64,000 nt of DNA from a virus. The notes beneath the pieces are model-generated. The model was not told where the DNA came from and searched no databases. It worked only from the letters and a program-made list of their open reading frames with translations. Shown here in pieces: positions 25,341 through 34,852 of the stretch (within the stretch, counting starts at the first letter, position 1; every line of letters starts with the position of its first letter). Both the position numbers and the translations under genes were made by a program. The DNA lies in the IMG/VR virus record IMGVR_UViG_3300025789_000026, positions 43,002 to 107,001 of that record. The stretch is one strand, 5' to 3'.

Positions 25341-28300
25341 TCAAAAAATAATTAAACCAATTGGTACTAGATTAAATTTAGTTGACCCAAATAATTTTGA
25401 GTATCAATATGCTGGTAATTCATTTGATGATAATAGTCAATTTAACATGTCTGTGCCAAACGAAGATTTGTGTATTATAGTTGAACTTAAAACAAATCAA
25501 ACTAGCAGAACAGTTTTAAATAGTAATAATTCTAATTTTACAGTTAATAATACTAATGCTGGTAATTCAAAAATCTTAGTTAATTTTATCGGTGGTAAAA
25601 ATGATTCAACAGTTACTAATGACCCAAAAAGTAGTTATTTAACGACAAGTTATACTGATGTATCAGATATATCAACCAATAATAATGCTGTTGATGAAGC
25701 ATTGGGTATAACTAGTATTGACATTGAATTTAATTCACAATATGCACCCATGATTAATATCAACTTTATTGATATTAGAGGTGCGGCTATATTTCAAAAT
25801 GGCGCAAAATCAAAATATGGTGTTTTTTTTAAATTACCATATCCAATTTTTCAATTAAAAATTAAGGGGTATTATGGTAAACCAGTTGTATATTGCTTAC
25901 ATATGATTAAATGTACAACTAAATTTAATTCTCAAACTGGTAATTTTGAAATAGCGGCACAATTTGTTGGTTATACATACGCAATGCTATCTGATATGAT
26001 TTTAGGTTATATGAGAGCAGCTGAAGAAACTACTAGGGGTAAAGAATTATTATCATCAAATTATAGTGGTATACCATCAATTAATAAATTATTATCAGAT
26101 ATTGGAAATATTGATAGGGGTGGTAGTGGTACTGATATACCACCAGAATTAGATAAAAAGATTAAGGCTTTACCAACTATTCAATCAGATGTTAGTTCAA
26201 TAAAAACTTTAATAACTTCAACAATTAATTCTTTTAATACGTCAAATACAAGTTTATTAAATAGTGGTAATGCTAATGACCCTAGCAATAGCAATACTTA
26301 TAATATTTCAATATTAAATGGTGCTGTTGATGATAAAACATTACAAACTTTTAGTACTGATTTTAATAAATTATTATTAACTTTTGATACTGACGTTAGA
26401 ACAAATAAATTTTTGGATAATTTACAATATTCTGATACAACAAGTGATAAAAAACCAAATGTATTAAATATTAAATTAAATGATTTAATAAACCCAACAA
26501 ATAAAGTTGATTTATATAATACAATAAGTTCAGCATATAACGTTGATTCTAAATCAACCGATATTTTAGATGAAATAATAAAAAATTTAATTAACGTTTC
26601 CAATAGCATTTCAGATAAAAATTCAACCGTATTTTTTTATGATTTTAACTCTTTATTATCAATATATGTTAATAATAAAAATAGTGCTATTGATTCATTA
26701 AATAAAGATTTAAATCTTCAATTAGTTTCAGCCGCTGAAACAAATTTAAAAAGTTTAAACGTTGATACCTCAATAAGAGGTATGCTAAGTGTTTTTACAA
26801 CTGGTATTGAAATATTCTTACAACAATTAATCGAAACATCACAAAGATATCAAGAAAATAATAGAGTTAAAGAATTATTGGGTTTAGGTATAGAAAATTT
26901 AGATATATTAAATAATAAAAATAATAAAAATAATAATTCATCAAATAACCCAACTGTAATATATCCTTGGCCAGAATATGTTTTAAATGGTGAAGAAACA
27001 TATATTGGTGGACCAAATGGTGTTAAAAATCCAGATAATGTACCAGAAATTCAATTAGTTAATGCATTATATCAAGGTTTTAAAGAAAATGAATTAGTTA
27101 ATAATTCAAGTGTTGGTGGACCAAATACAGCCAATTGGTTTGCCAGTAACCCAGTTGATTCATCAATAAATTTTATTGGTTTTAATGAAACCAATGAAAC
27201 AAATCCATATAATAGATTAGGGAATAATGCAACAAATTTAGATATAATAAATTATATAGTTATTAGAGCTGTTACCTTTTTAGGGTTTTCAAATAGACTT
27301 ATATCAGAAGCTGAAATAACTAACAGTAATGGTGATGGCTTTGCAGATAAAGAAGCGGCAAATTTCATATCCGCTTATCAAAATAATAATAATTTAATAT
27401 CGGCAGTTAACTTACAATTAAATTCAATCATCTCAACAAATAGTATTTTAGATTTAAAAATAAATGATGTACAAATATTTGATTCAAATAATAATTTTAG
27501 GGGTAGTTTTGTACCAATAAAGTCAAAACCAAAAACTACCTCAAATGTTAATACTTCAAATACTAGTCAAACAGTTACTGCGAATTTTTTTGAAGATTAT
27601 CATTTAATAAGTAGTGATATTACCAATGAAGATATTAAAAAAAATGATTTTTATTTAAATAATCTATTTGGACCAGCATTATCAGCTGATAAACTTGATA
27701 AATCACCATTTGATGGTGGTATTGGTTATGACCCTAACACAATACCCAGATATTTAGATTTTATAGATAAAAACCAATATGATACACAAACACCTAATGT
27801 AATAAAAGCAGCAAAACCAATTAATTTTAAAAAATTATCTGATTTAAAGTTAACACCAACACCAACACCTGATAATTTAATTGATGTTGGTTTTTTAGCT
27901 AATGCTGGTAAATATGGTGTTCAAGAATTTACAACAATTGATTATTCTAATTCAATATATACTTTAAAAAATAATGCAACGACTTTATATTTTTATAGTT
28001 TATTTTTTGATAATGCAATTAACCCAAATACTAACATTGGTTACTTAACGTATCCAAGAAATTATGATGGTGTTGGTTATACAACTGATTATGATATTAA
28101 AAATAATAATTTTAAAGAAATAACTTCTAGTTCACCTTATGTTACAATAGACGAATTAAATAGTATTTTCATTGCTGGACCAAATAAATCACAAAATACA
28201 ACCCCTAATTATAATACTAGGCAAAATTTTGGTGCAAATATACAATTAATATCTGATTTAAATAATGCTGAATACCCATATGCTACATTCAGTACCGCAT

Positions 28301-31300
28301 CAAACATACTGAATAATAATGAACCTGAAACTCAAGAAACATTGATTAGTTTATTTGGTTCTCGTTTGTATAATAAACAAAGCATAACTGGACAAACATT
28401 TTTATTTTTACATTCACTACCATGGAGAGGTTTAATTTATTCAAGTAAACCAGGCGCATTTAAATTTGGTATTTTTAATGATGATAAAATACGAAGTATT
28501 TTTAAATATAGGACTGGTTTTATTCAAGTACCTAAATTATTCCCAGCATTTATCGGTGGTTTATTACTTAGATATCAAGAAGGTTTACTTGGTAAAGATA
28601 TAATAGATTGGGGACCAAGTAATGATAACTATATACCAGTTTTTAATAGTGATTCAAATGGTCACATTCCAAAAACCGATGAATATCTAAGAGTTGATAT
28701 TAAAGATATTTTATCTTCAATGGCTTTTGGTGCTAAAGAATTTTCTAATTATGCTAAATTAGAAGACACTTTACTAAATTTACCACAATCCGTTAAGGAT
28801 TCGTTTATTCAAGAATTTTTAAATTTTTCTCTAACATATGATAATGATGTGAATCAATATTGTCAAATAAAACCTAAATCTACTTGGGAAAATTCATTTA
28901 AAAATATTGTAAATGGAACTAAAAATGTTGATACAATTTTAAATAATTTTGACTTACCAAAAAATGGTAAAATAACTGATTATAAAGTTATCACATATGC
29001 AAATACTGTTAATGATGCTAATAATAATGTTGATTATTGGGTTGGCTATTCATTATTTTTAGAATATGCTGATGGCAGCTCACAATCAAAAATATTAAAA
29101 AATTTAATTTTTGATTATACGTATATATCAAATGATTCATATTTAATATGGAGCGATGATATTTTTAATGATAATTATAATAATGGTGTTACTATTAATT
29201 ATACAATTAATATACCTAGTTCTGTAATCATTAATTATTTAAAAGCATTTAAAGGTATTACTAATACTAATGTTACCAATACACAAAGTTCTTCAGTTTC
29301 ACAAACACAAGAATTAGCAATTAAATTTGAAACTTATAGAACATTAAAAAAAATATATGAGAAGTGGATTAACGTTTTAGAAAACAAATATACTAATGGT
29401 TCTAACGATGTAATATTTCAGTGCTGTACTCAAGGTACTTCAGTTGGTGATAGATTAAAAAAAGATACTGATATAGCTAAAAATCTCGGTGGTTATAATA
29501 CACCAAGATTAATAGATAGTTTCAGATTTTTAGATAAAAATTTTAATGATATTAGTAAATTATTTAATATTAATCCATTAAGTTTTTATAAAATGATTAT
29601 AAATAGCCCTAATATAAATTTTTATGATATGGCTGGTCGAATACTTACAGATAATCATTTTAATTTTATTGCATTACCATCATTTGTTGACTATAATAAT
29701 CCAGATGAGGTTGTTAATATGTTTACACCCTATACATATTACGAGGCTTCAACTAGGACAGTACAAGGACCATCATTTGTTTGCGTTTATGTTGGTCAAA
29801 CATCAACTAAATTAGATTTTGATAATGACCAAGATTATGGTCATCCAAATGATGGGTTTGATTTAAATGGTAAGAATTTACCACAAGATTTCTCAAATTT
29901 AGCTAAAGATTGGGAAGATGTACATGCTGCTTTTGTTGTTAGATATGGTCAACAAAATCAAAATATATTTAAGGATGTAAAATTAGACCAAGCTGAGTTT
30001 AGTGAAACGGCCGAATCATTATTAGTTGTTGATAATATAGCAAATAGTCTTGGTAAAACAAATCTTACATATGCTGGTCAAAATCTTTATGACGTTTATT
30101 CAGTTAGAAGTTATAAAGCTGAAGTTGAAATGCTTGGTAATGCCATGATTCAACCAATGATGTATTTTCAATTAGAAAATATACCATTATTTCATGGTGC
30201 TTATTTAATTACAAAAGTTACACATTCGATTAAACCAAACCATATGTCAACAACATTTAATGGTACTAGGATAAAATCTGGAAAAACACCACTTCTTACA
30301 CAATCAGAAATTGTTGCCGATTTATTAACTAGTTATGGTTATAGTGTTCAACCACAAAGCATAGACTTAACAAAAAATTATGTTGATAAGTATCACGCAA
30401 TACTGTATAGAAATTTACCAAGTAATAATACTATTGTTCGTACAACTGGTACACCTATTTCAACAAATTTAGAAACAAATGTACCAAAAACAGCTTTAGC
30501 TGAGTATAAAACATTTGGTAATGGTACATACACAACACCTAAAATGAATAATAGAATTAATGATTATTTTAATAAAATAGGTTCACCAGATTATACACAA
30601 TGGAGTGCGGCTTTTATATCGTATGTAATGTATTCTGCTGATAATACTTTTCCAATAAATGAATCACATTGTGGTTATGTAACACAGGCAATGAATGGTG
30701 AGAGTGGTTATGAGGTTTTTCCACTTAATTCTGGTTTAAAAATAAAAGCAGAGGTTGGTGACATTTTAACTTTTTCTAGACCTGGTGGTTTTTATAAATC
30801 ACATTCCAATGTGATATATGAAGTTAACGGTAATGTCGCTAAATTAATGGGTGGTAACGTTAGGGGTGTAAATGGTAATACTGTAAATATTAGTACAATT
30901 ACATTGGATGATGGGTTTATCACAGATAATGTTAAATTTCCAGTTGGAAATGATTACAAATTATTAACTAAAAATACTGGTGGTGTATATTACGACCATA
31001 AAACTAACTTATCTGATTACCCAATAGATTCAGTAAATCAAATTACATCAATTAATACAAAACAAACTAGTAAACAATTAAGTGCTAATCAATTAACTGT
31101 TAAAAATTTCTTTAAAGATTATTTTACGTCTTATGAAAATGGTAAATATTCTAGTAAAGCAAAAGAAATTACAGCTGGTATTATGGGAAATATTCAAGCA
31201 GAATCTGATTTTAATCCGACTCAAATAACCGCAGATTCAAATCATCAATATGCTTTTGGTTTAATTCAATGGAACGGTATTCAAGATATATTCAAACAAA

Positions 31301-31611
31301 TTGGTAATGTTCCAACTAGTCGAGATAAAGCTACAGCAGCATCACAAATGGGTAGTATTGTTGGTAATGATACTAGTTCTCAATTAAATTCTATTGTAAA
31401 TAATAATGGTAAAAATCCAGACTTTAAAAATTATGTTAAACAACTTAGTATAATAAATTCAGCAAATGATTCAGCATTTTTCTGGGCTAATAAAGTAGAA
31501 ATATGTGATAATTGTAAAAGAAGAGATTCACCAGTTATAATAAAAAGACAAGGATTTGCTAATGATTTTTTCAATAGATTTAATAATCAAAGTGACCCAC
31601 TAGCTTGGTAA
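25327..31611 (+). CDS. Giant baseplate hub protein with C-terminal peptidase-like and lysozyme-like domains
   Basis: A 2094-residue protein. The N-terminal region (IDIEFNSQYAPMININFIDIRG; PYPIFQLKIKGYYGKPVVY) and the later AEVEMLGNAMIQPMMYFQLENIP, then AYLITKVTHSIKPNHMSTTF have the character of hub proteins such as T4 gp27 or gpD. Long Asn/Ser-rich segments separate them. About residues 1735-1880 match a DUF2272/CHAP-like fold (QWSAAFISYVMYSA, ESHCGY, VGDILTFSRPGG). About residues 1905-2090 match the phage tail lysozyme family (GIMGNIQAESDFNP with Glu near 1959, then FGLIQW). The protein probably forms the tip that opens the cell wall, replacing gp5. It overlaps the gp53 gene. Confidence 0.8.
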   Translation: MANNSQKIIKPIGTRLNLVDPNNFEYQYAGNSFDDNSQFNMSVPNEDLCIIVELKTNQTSRTVLNSNNSNFTVNNTNAGNSKILVNFIGGKNDSTVTNDPKSSYLTTSYTDVSDISTNNNAVDEALGITSIDIEFNSQYAPMININFIDIRGAAIFQNGAKSKYGVFFKLPYPIFQLKIKGYYGKPVVYCLHMIKCTTKFNSQTGNFEIAAQFVGYTYAMLSDMILGYMRAAEETTRGKELLSSNYSGIPSINKLLSDIGNIDRGGSGTDIPPELDKKIKALPTIQSDVSSIKTLITSTINSFNTSNTSLLNSGNANDPSNSNTYNISILNGAVDDKTLQTFSTDFNKLLLTFDTDVRTNKFLDNLQYSDTTSDKKPNVLNIKLNDLINPTNKVDLYNTISSAYNVDSKSTDILDEIIKNLINVSNSISDKNSTVFFYDFNSLLSIYVNNKNSAIDSLNKDLNLQLVSAAETNLKSLNVDTSIRGMLSVFTTGIEIFLQQLIETSQRYQENNRVKELLGLGIENLDILNNKNNKNNNSSNNPTVIYPWPEYVLNGEETYIGGPNGVKNPDNVPEIQLVNALYQGFKENELVNNSSVGGPNTANWFASNPVDSSINFIGFNETNETNPYNRLGNNATNLDIINYIVIRAVTFLGFSNRLISEAEITNSNGDGFADKEAANFISAYQNNNNLISAVNLQLNSIISTNSILDLKINDVQIFDSNNNFRGSFVPIKSKPKTTSNVNTSNTSQTVTANFFEDYHLISSDITNEDIKKNDFYLNNLFGPALSADKLDKSPFDGGIGYDPNTIPRYLDFIDKNQYDTQTPNVIKAAKPINFKKLSDLKLTPTPTPDNLIDVGFLANAGKYGVQEFTTIDYSNSIYTLKNNATTLYFYSLFFDNAINPNTNIGYLTYPRNYDGVGYTTDYDIKNNNFKEITSSSPYVTIDELNSIFIAGPNKSQNTTPNYNTRQNFGANIQLISDLNNAEYPYATFSTASNILNNNEPETQETLISLFGSRLYNKQSITGQTFLFLHSLPWRGLIYSSKPGAFKFGIFNDDKIRSIFKYRTGFIQVPKLFPAFIGGLLLRYQEGLLGKDIIDWGPSNDNYIPVFNSDSNGHIPKTDEYLRVDIKDILSSMAFGAKEFSNYAKLEDTLLNLPQSVKDSFIQEFLNFSLTYDNDVNQYCQIKPKSTWENSFKNIVNGTKNVDTILNNFDLPKNGKITDYKVITYANTVNDANNNVDYWVGYSLFLEYADGSSQSKILKNLIFDYTYISNDSYLIWSDDIFNDNYNNGVTINYTINIPSSVIINYLKAFKGITNTNVTNTQSSSVSQTQELAIKFETYRTLKKIYEKWINVLENKYTNGSNDVIFQCCTQGTSVGDRLKKDTDIAKNLGGYNTPRLIDSFRFLDKNFNDISKLFNINPLSFYKMIINSPNINFYDMAGRILTDNHFNFIALPSFVDYNNPDEVVNMFTPYTYYEASTRTVQGPSFVCVYVGQTSTKLDFDNDQDYGHPNDGFDLNGKNLPQDFSNLAKDWEDVHAAFVVRYGQQNQNIFKDVKLDQAEFSETAESLLVVDNIANSLGKTNLTYAGQNLYDVYSVRSYKAEVEMLGNAMIQPMMYFQLENIPLFHGAYLITKVTHSIKPNHMSTTFNGTRIKSGKTPLLTQSEIVADLLTSYGYSVQPQSIDLTKNYVDKYHAILYRNLPSNNTIVRTTGTPISTNLETNVPKTALAEYKTFGNGTYTTPKMNNRINDYFNKIGSPDYTQWSAAFISYVMYSADNTFPINESHCGYVTQAMNGESGYEVFPLNSGLKIKAEVGDILTFSRPGGFYKSHSNVIYEVNGNVAKLMGGNVRGVNGNTVNISTITLDDGFITDNVKFPVGNDYKLLTKNTGGVYYDHKTNLSDYPIDSVNQITSINTKQTSKQLSANQLTVKNFFKDYFTSYENGKYSSKAKEITAGIMGNIQAESDFNPTQITADSNHQYAFGLIQWNGIQDIFKQIGNVPTSRDKATAASQMGSIVGNDTSSQLNSIVNNNGKNPDFKNYVKQLSIINSANDSAFFWANKVEICDNCKRRDSPVIIKRQGFANDFFNRFNNQSDPLAW

Positions 31612-31634
31612 TTAAAAATTATTTCGTATATTTG
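31605..31634 (+). promoter_or_regulatory. Putative Bacteroidota-type promoter before the 197-aa gene
   Basis: TTG at 31605-31607 inside the end of the hub gene, a 19-base spacer and TATATTTG at 31627-31634. The ATG at 31640 follows after five bases, so the transcript would be nearly leaderless. Confidence 0.5.
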
Positions 31635-31639
31635 CCGAC

Positions 31640-32233
31640 ATGAAGATTGGTAATATTGTTTCAACAACAAATATAAGTGTTTCTGAAGATTTTAATGTGG
31701 TTCAATCCTTGGATAAAATTATTCAAGGATTACCTACATTAATTATTGGGTGGGATTACGTAAGACAAAACTACCCAGACTATGATATAATAGATAAAAA
31801 ACTATCTGATAATCTTTTTTGGACATTTAAAAAAACAGAAAGAAGAAATGTTCACGAAGAAGATATTTATTACTTCATACAAAATTGCTATAATAATCTT
31901 ATTAAGGATATCGTCTATCATTTTATAGACCCATTCGCATTAACACCCAAATCAATAAAGAAATTACTTAAAAAAATAAGCTCAAGTAAATCAATAAGCT
32001 ATCACCATGAAAATATGGTTTATATTTACATTGAAAATTTTATACTAGGTGTTGATATTTCCTTACTAGAATTTATGGGTTTTAGCCGTGAAAAAATATT
32101 ATCAAAAATAAAAACAAAAACAAGTATCTTTTTGAATAAAGATATGATATTTATAGAATATAAACATAGGGTTGAAGTATTTGAAAATCAAATCAAGTAC
32201 ATACCTTTTTTATATTCGATAGAACATGGATAA
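31640..32233 (+). CDS. Uncharacterised protein, 197 aa
   Basis: Not recognised. It is a soluble, helix-rich, lysine-rich protein with SLDKIIQGLPTLIIGWDYVRQNYPDYDI near the start, a Trp/Phe-rich LFWTFKKTERRNVHEEDIYYFI segment, and a basic helix LTPKSIKKLLKKI in the middle. Unlike the structural genes it uses a host-type promoter and opens the DNA-metabolism block, so an early regulatory or replication-linked role is inferred from context only. The following gene overlaps its 3' end by eight bases, suggesting a translationally coupled pair. Confidence 0.65.
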   Translation: MKIGNIVSTTNISVSEDFNVVQSLDKIIQGLPTLIIGWDYVRQNYPDYDIIDKKLSDNLFWTFKKTERRNVHEEDIYYFIQNCYNNLIKDIVYHFIDPFALTPKSIKKLLKKISSSKSISYHHENMVYIYIENFILGVDISLLEFMGFSREKILSKIKTKTSIFLNKDMIFIEYKHRVEVFENQIKYIPFLYSIEHG

Positions 32234-32627
32234 AACATTATTATTAGCATCATTTATTTTCCCAGAAAGAGTTGATTGGTTCCTAAATTACCTAGAAAAT
32301 AAATTTGAAATTCCAAGGAATAAAGTTTTTAGATACGATAACGTTGATGATGAATCTAAAGTCATCTTAACATTCAGATTGAATTTACCAGATGGTAAAC
32401 GATTAGATTTAAAAGAATTATTTCCTAACGCTATAATTATCCATAAAAAGGGTGATGCGTTATATACAATAAATGCTCTTAATAGTCTAATAGATTCCGA
32501 ATACCCTGAGTCTAAGGGTAACATTGATTATAAATCAATTAAAATCAATTGGTCAAAATATCAAAACAAATTTATTCTCGTGGATAATAAAGAATTGGTT
32601 TTTTTAAACATAAAACGAATTTTTTAA
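32226..32627 (+). CDS. Uncharacterised protein, 133 aa
   Basis: Not recognised. A small alpha/beta protein starting MDKTLLLASFIFPERVDWF. It has a central acidic turn (NVDDESKVILTFRLNLPDGKRLDL) and ends in a strand-rich KFILVDNKELVFLNIKRIF. No cysteine motif, membrane segment or signal is visible. Overlap with the 197-aa gene suggests the two are made in equal amounts and may interact. Confidence 0.6.
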   Translation: MDKTLLLASFIFPERVDWFLNYLENKFEIPRNKVFRYDNVDDESKVILTFRLNLPDGKRLDLKELFPNAIIIHKKGDALYTINALNSLIDSEYPESKGNIDYKSIKINWSKYQNKFILVDNKELVFLNIKRIF

Positions 32628-32637
32628 TTAATTTAAG

Positions 32638-32645
32638 ATATTTAT
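32638..32645 (+). promoter_or_regulatory. Putative late promoter box before the 63-aa gene
   Basis: The extended form TTTAAGATATTTATATAG, 28 bases before the ATG at 32674; nearly the same sequence precedes the tape measure gene. Confidence 0.45.
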
Positions 32646-32673
32646 ATAGTATAATATAAATAAATTTTTCACC

Positions 32674-32865
32674 ATGAATACACAAACAAATGAAAAAAAT
32701 GTTAAAAAAGCCATAGATGCTTTTTTAAATCAACCAACAACAAATGAACAAAATCAAGAAATGGATTGCAGTTCAGGTACTTGCATTATTAAAAATGATA
32801 AGAGTATTGTTGAAAGAATCAATAAAAAGATAATCGTTGAAGACGGTAGACAACTATTAATTTAA
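32674..32865 (+). CDS. Small uncharacterised protein with a CSSGTC motif, 63 aa
   Basis: Not recognised. A hydrophilic 63-residue protein whose only striking feature is CSSGTC (residues 32-37), two cysteines four residues apart that could bind metal or form a disulfide. It starts after an extended ATATTTAT box and ends two bases before the next gene, so the two are expressed together. The ATG context ACCATG and the consistent spacing support it as a real gene. Confidence 0.6.
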   Translation: MNTQTNEKNVKKAIDAFLNQPTTNEQNQEMDCSSGTCIIKNDKSIVERINKKIIVEDGRQLLI

Positions 32866-32867
32866 TT

Positions 32868-33665
32868 ATGGCAAAAAAAACAGACCCAAAAATGTTACAA
32901 GAAGCTTTAAAGAGATTTAGACTTCTTTCTGAATACAGTTTTTATACTGAAGAACCTAAAAATGATGATAACCTTATCTTAGGTAATGTTGATGAAGCTG
33001 ACGAAGAATCAAATGATGCTGATATAGATTTTGGTGGTGATGCAAATACTGTTCCACCAGCAGATGCTAAACCAGCCGATGATTCAAAGACAGCTAATCC
33101 AGAACCAGCACCACAAGATGCTGCCGCTGGACCTAACGCTACAGCTGATGATGAAAGTGGTGTTGACGATATGGAAACAGCTGATACAAACGATATGGAA
33201 ACAGCTGATACTGAAGCACCAGAAGAAGATGAGGTTGATGTTGACGTAACACAATTGGTTGATAACACTAAAGATGCCAAAAAAGCTGCTGATGTAGCTG
33301 GTCATAAAGCTAGTAAGCTTATGAATAAGTTTAGCGAATTAGAAAGAAAAATCGATTCAATGGCTAGTATTAGTCATAAAATTGATTCACTTGAAAAAGA
33401 AATCGCTAAAAGAAACCCAACACCTAATGAAAAATTAGAACTTAGGTCTTTAGATTCAGCACCATTTAATATAAAACTAAAAGATTATTGGAAAGATGTT
33501 GATGGTTATGATACTGGTGTTACCGATAAAAAACACAAAGAATATATTCTAACTAAAAGCGATATTGATGACGAATTTTTAGATAGTAATGTAAAGAATT
33601 CATTTAATGTTCCAGATGAAGAAGAAGATGAAAGAAACGATTACGAAGAAGAAGATATCTACTAA
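32868..33665 (+). CDS. Acidic probable structural or scaffold-like protein, 265 aa
   Basis: A 265-residue protein. A short N-terminal helix (KMLQEALKRFRLLSEYSFY) is followed by about 100 residues of Asp/Glu/Ala/Pro-rich linker containing a duplicated DMETADT motif. Next comes a coiled-coil-like segment (ASKLMNKFSELERKIDSMASISHKIDSLEKEI) and a small C-terminal domain with an acidic tail (DEEEDERNDYEEEDIY). The strong acidity and helical core are reminiscent of scaffold or internal virion proteins, but no family is recognised. It is expressed from a late-type box together with the CSSGTC protein and ends at a hairpin. Confidence 0.6.
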   Translation: MAKKTDPKMLQEALKRFRLLSEYSFYTEEPKNDDNLILGNVDEADEESNDADIDFGGDANTVPPADAKPADDSKTANPEPAPQDAAAGPNATADDESGVDDMETADTNDMETADTEAPEEDEVDVDVTQLVDNTKDAKKAADVAGHKASKLMNKFSELERKIDSMASISHKIDSLEKEIAKRNPTPNEKLELRSLDSAPFNIKLKDYWKDVDGYDTGVTDKKHKEYILTKSDIDDEFLDSNVKNSFNVPDEEEDERNDYEEEDIY

Positions 33666-33680
33666 TCAAAATAAAATATA

Positions 33681-33712
33681 AAAAAGAGGTGCTTAATAGC
33701 ACCTTTTTTATT
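33681..33712 (+). terminator. Rho-independent terminator
   Basis: GGTGCT, a four-base loop and AGCACC with flanking A-run and T-run. Confidence 0.85.
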
Positions 33713-33737
33713 TAATATATTTTTTTTTTAATAAAGG

Positions 33738-33768
33738 TTGTGTTCTTAAATTTTATGGTGTATATTTG
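33738..33768 (+). promoter_or_regulatory. Putative Bacteroidota-type promoter of the ssb gene
   Basis: TTG at 33738-33740, a 20-base spacer and TATATTTG at 33761-33768, 109 bases before the ssb ATG. The leader contains a second promoter-like element. Confidence 0.5.
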
Positions 33769-33801
33769 CATATATTTACTCGGAAAAACAAAAAAAATAG
33801 C

Positions 33802-33829
33802 TTGACTTTTTTAAAATTTTCCTTATATT
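33802..33829 (+). promoter_or_regulatory. Second promoter-like element before ssb
   Basis: TTGACT, a 16-base spacer and TATATT, a classical -35/-10 pattern, 48 bases before the ATG at 33877. Weaker support than the upstream element because the host consensus differs. Confidence 0.3.
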
Positions 33830-33876
33830 AAAGATACAAAATAGTAAATAATACTTAAATATAAATTTAGAAAACA

Positions 33877-34776
33877 ATGAGTACAAACAGTGCACTTATG
33901 GCTATGTTAGGTCAGTATGAAAACAACGCTAACGGCTATGCAGAAAAAAAGGAAAACTCCTTTAACGAAAACAATTACTTCGGAACTTATCTTAAAGACA
34001 AAGAAAAGACTGGTACGAAGACAGTAAGAATCCTACCAACAAAAGATGGTTCAACACCATTCGTTGAGGTTTGGGCACACAGAATCCAAGTTGATGGTAA
34101 TTGGCCAACATTCGTGTGTTTGAAGCATGCTAAGGGTGAAGATTGTCCGTTTTGTGAAGCACGCCAAGCTTTATTGGCTAGTGGTAATGAAACAGACAAA
34201 GACCTAGCTAAGAAGTATTCAGCTAGGAAAATGTATGTAGTTAAAGTTATCGATAGAGATAACGAAGACCACGGTGTTAAATTTTGGAGATTTTATCATG
34301 ATTTCCGTAAGACTGGTGTTTTTGATAAAATCTATGGTATCCTACAAACAATTAAGAAAGACATCACAGATGTTAACACTGGTCGTGATTTAGCTATCTC
34401 AATTGCTAGAGACCAAAATGGTAATCCAGTTGTTCAAACAATTACGCAATTAGACCCTACACCACTATCAGAAGATTCTAGTCTTTCACAAGAATGGGCT
34501 AATGATAGCAGAACTTGGCAAGATGTTTATAGCCTAAAACCGTATGAATATCTTGAAATCATTGTAAAAGGTGGTGTTCCAGTTTATTCTAAGGAAGAAA
34601 AAAGATTTGTTGACAAGAATTTAGTTACAGCTAAAGAAGCTAACGCACCTTTAGATACTGAATTAAGTTTGGGTGTTGCTAATGTTAAGAGCAATGTTAC
34701 AGCAGCTAAATCTACACCAGTGACTAGTTTAGTTACTTCTGATGATTCCGATGATTCCGATGATTTACCATTTTAG
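33877..34776 (+). CDS. gp32: Single-stranded DNA-binding protein (gp32 type)
   Basis: A 299-residue protein with the gp32 layout. A basic, Asn-rich N-terminus is followed by an OB-fold core with a zinc site formed by C81, H84, C90 and C93 (CLKHAKGEDCPFC). KFWRFYHDFRKTGVFDKI comes next. A low-complexity linker leads to an acidic tail (SDDSDDSDDLPF) that would recruit replication and recombination partners. T4 gp32 has 301 residues. It protects ssDNA and works with the UvsX recombinase and helicase encoded just downstream. Two promoter-like elements precede it and a perfect palindromic terminator follows it, consistent with stronger expression than its neighbours. Confidence 0.93.
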   Translation: MSTNSALMAMLGQYENNANGYAEKKENSFNENNYFGTYLKDKEKTGTKTVRILPTKDGSTPFVEVWAHRIQVDGNWPTFVCLKHAKGEDCPFCEARQALLASGNETDKDLAKKYSARKMYVVKVIDRDNEDHGVKFWRFYHDFRKTGVFDKIYGILQTIKKDITDVNTGRDLAISIARDQNGNPVVQTITQLDPTPLSEDSSLSQEWANDSRTWQDVYSLKPYEYLEIIVKGGVPVYSKEEKRFVDKNLVTAKEANAPLDTELSLGVANVKSNVTAAKSTPVTSLVTSDDSDDSDDLPF

Positions 34777-34792
34777 AATGGTAAACTAAATA

Positions 34793-34827
34793 TAAATGGG
34801 TAGTAATTACTACCCATTTATTTTTTA
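34793..34827 (+). terminator. Perfect palindromic terminator between ssb and uvsX
   Basis: A 28-base perfect palindrome (34793-34820; arm TAAATGGGTAGTAA) followed by T-rich sequence. It lies upstream of the chosen uvsX start and would be partly translated if the longer frame were used. Confidence 0.85.
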
Positions 34828-34852
34828 TCTTAAAAATACTAATAAAAAAAAT

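Noticed and set aside
34796-34852. Longer N-terminus for UvsX
   Set aside because: The extra codons lie in the terminator palindrome and encode residues unlike the family; the ATG at 34853 has the usual A-rich context.
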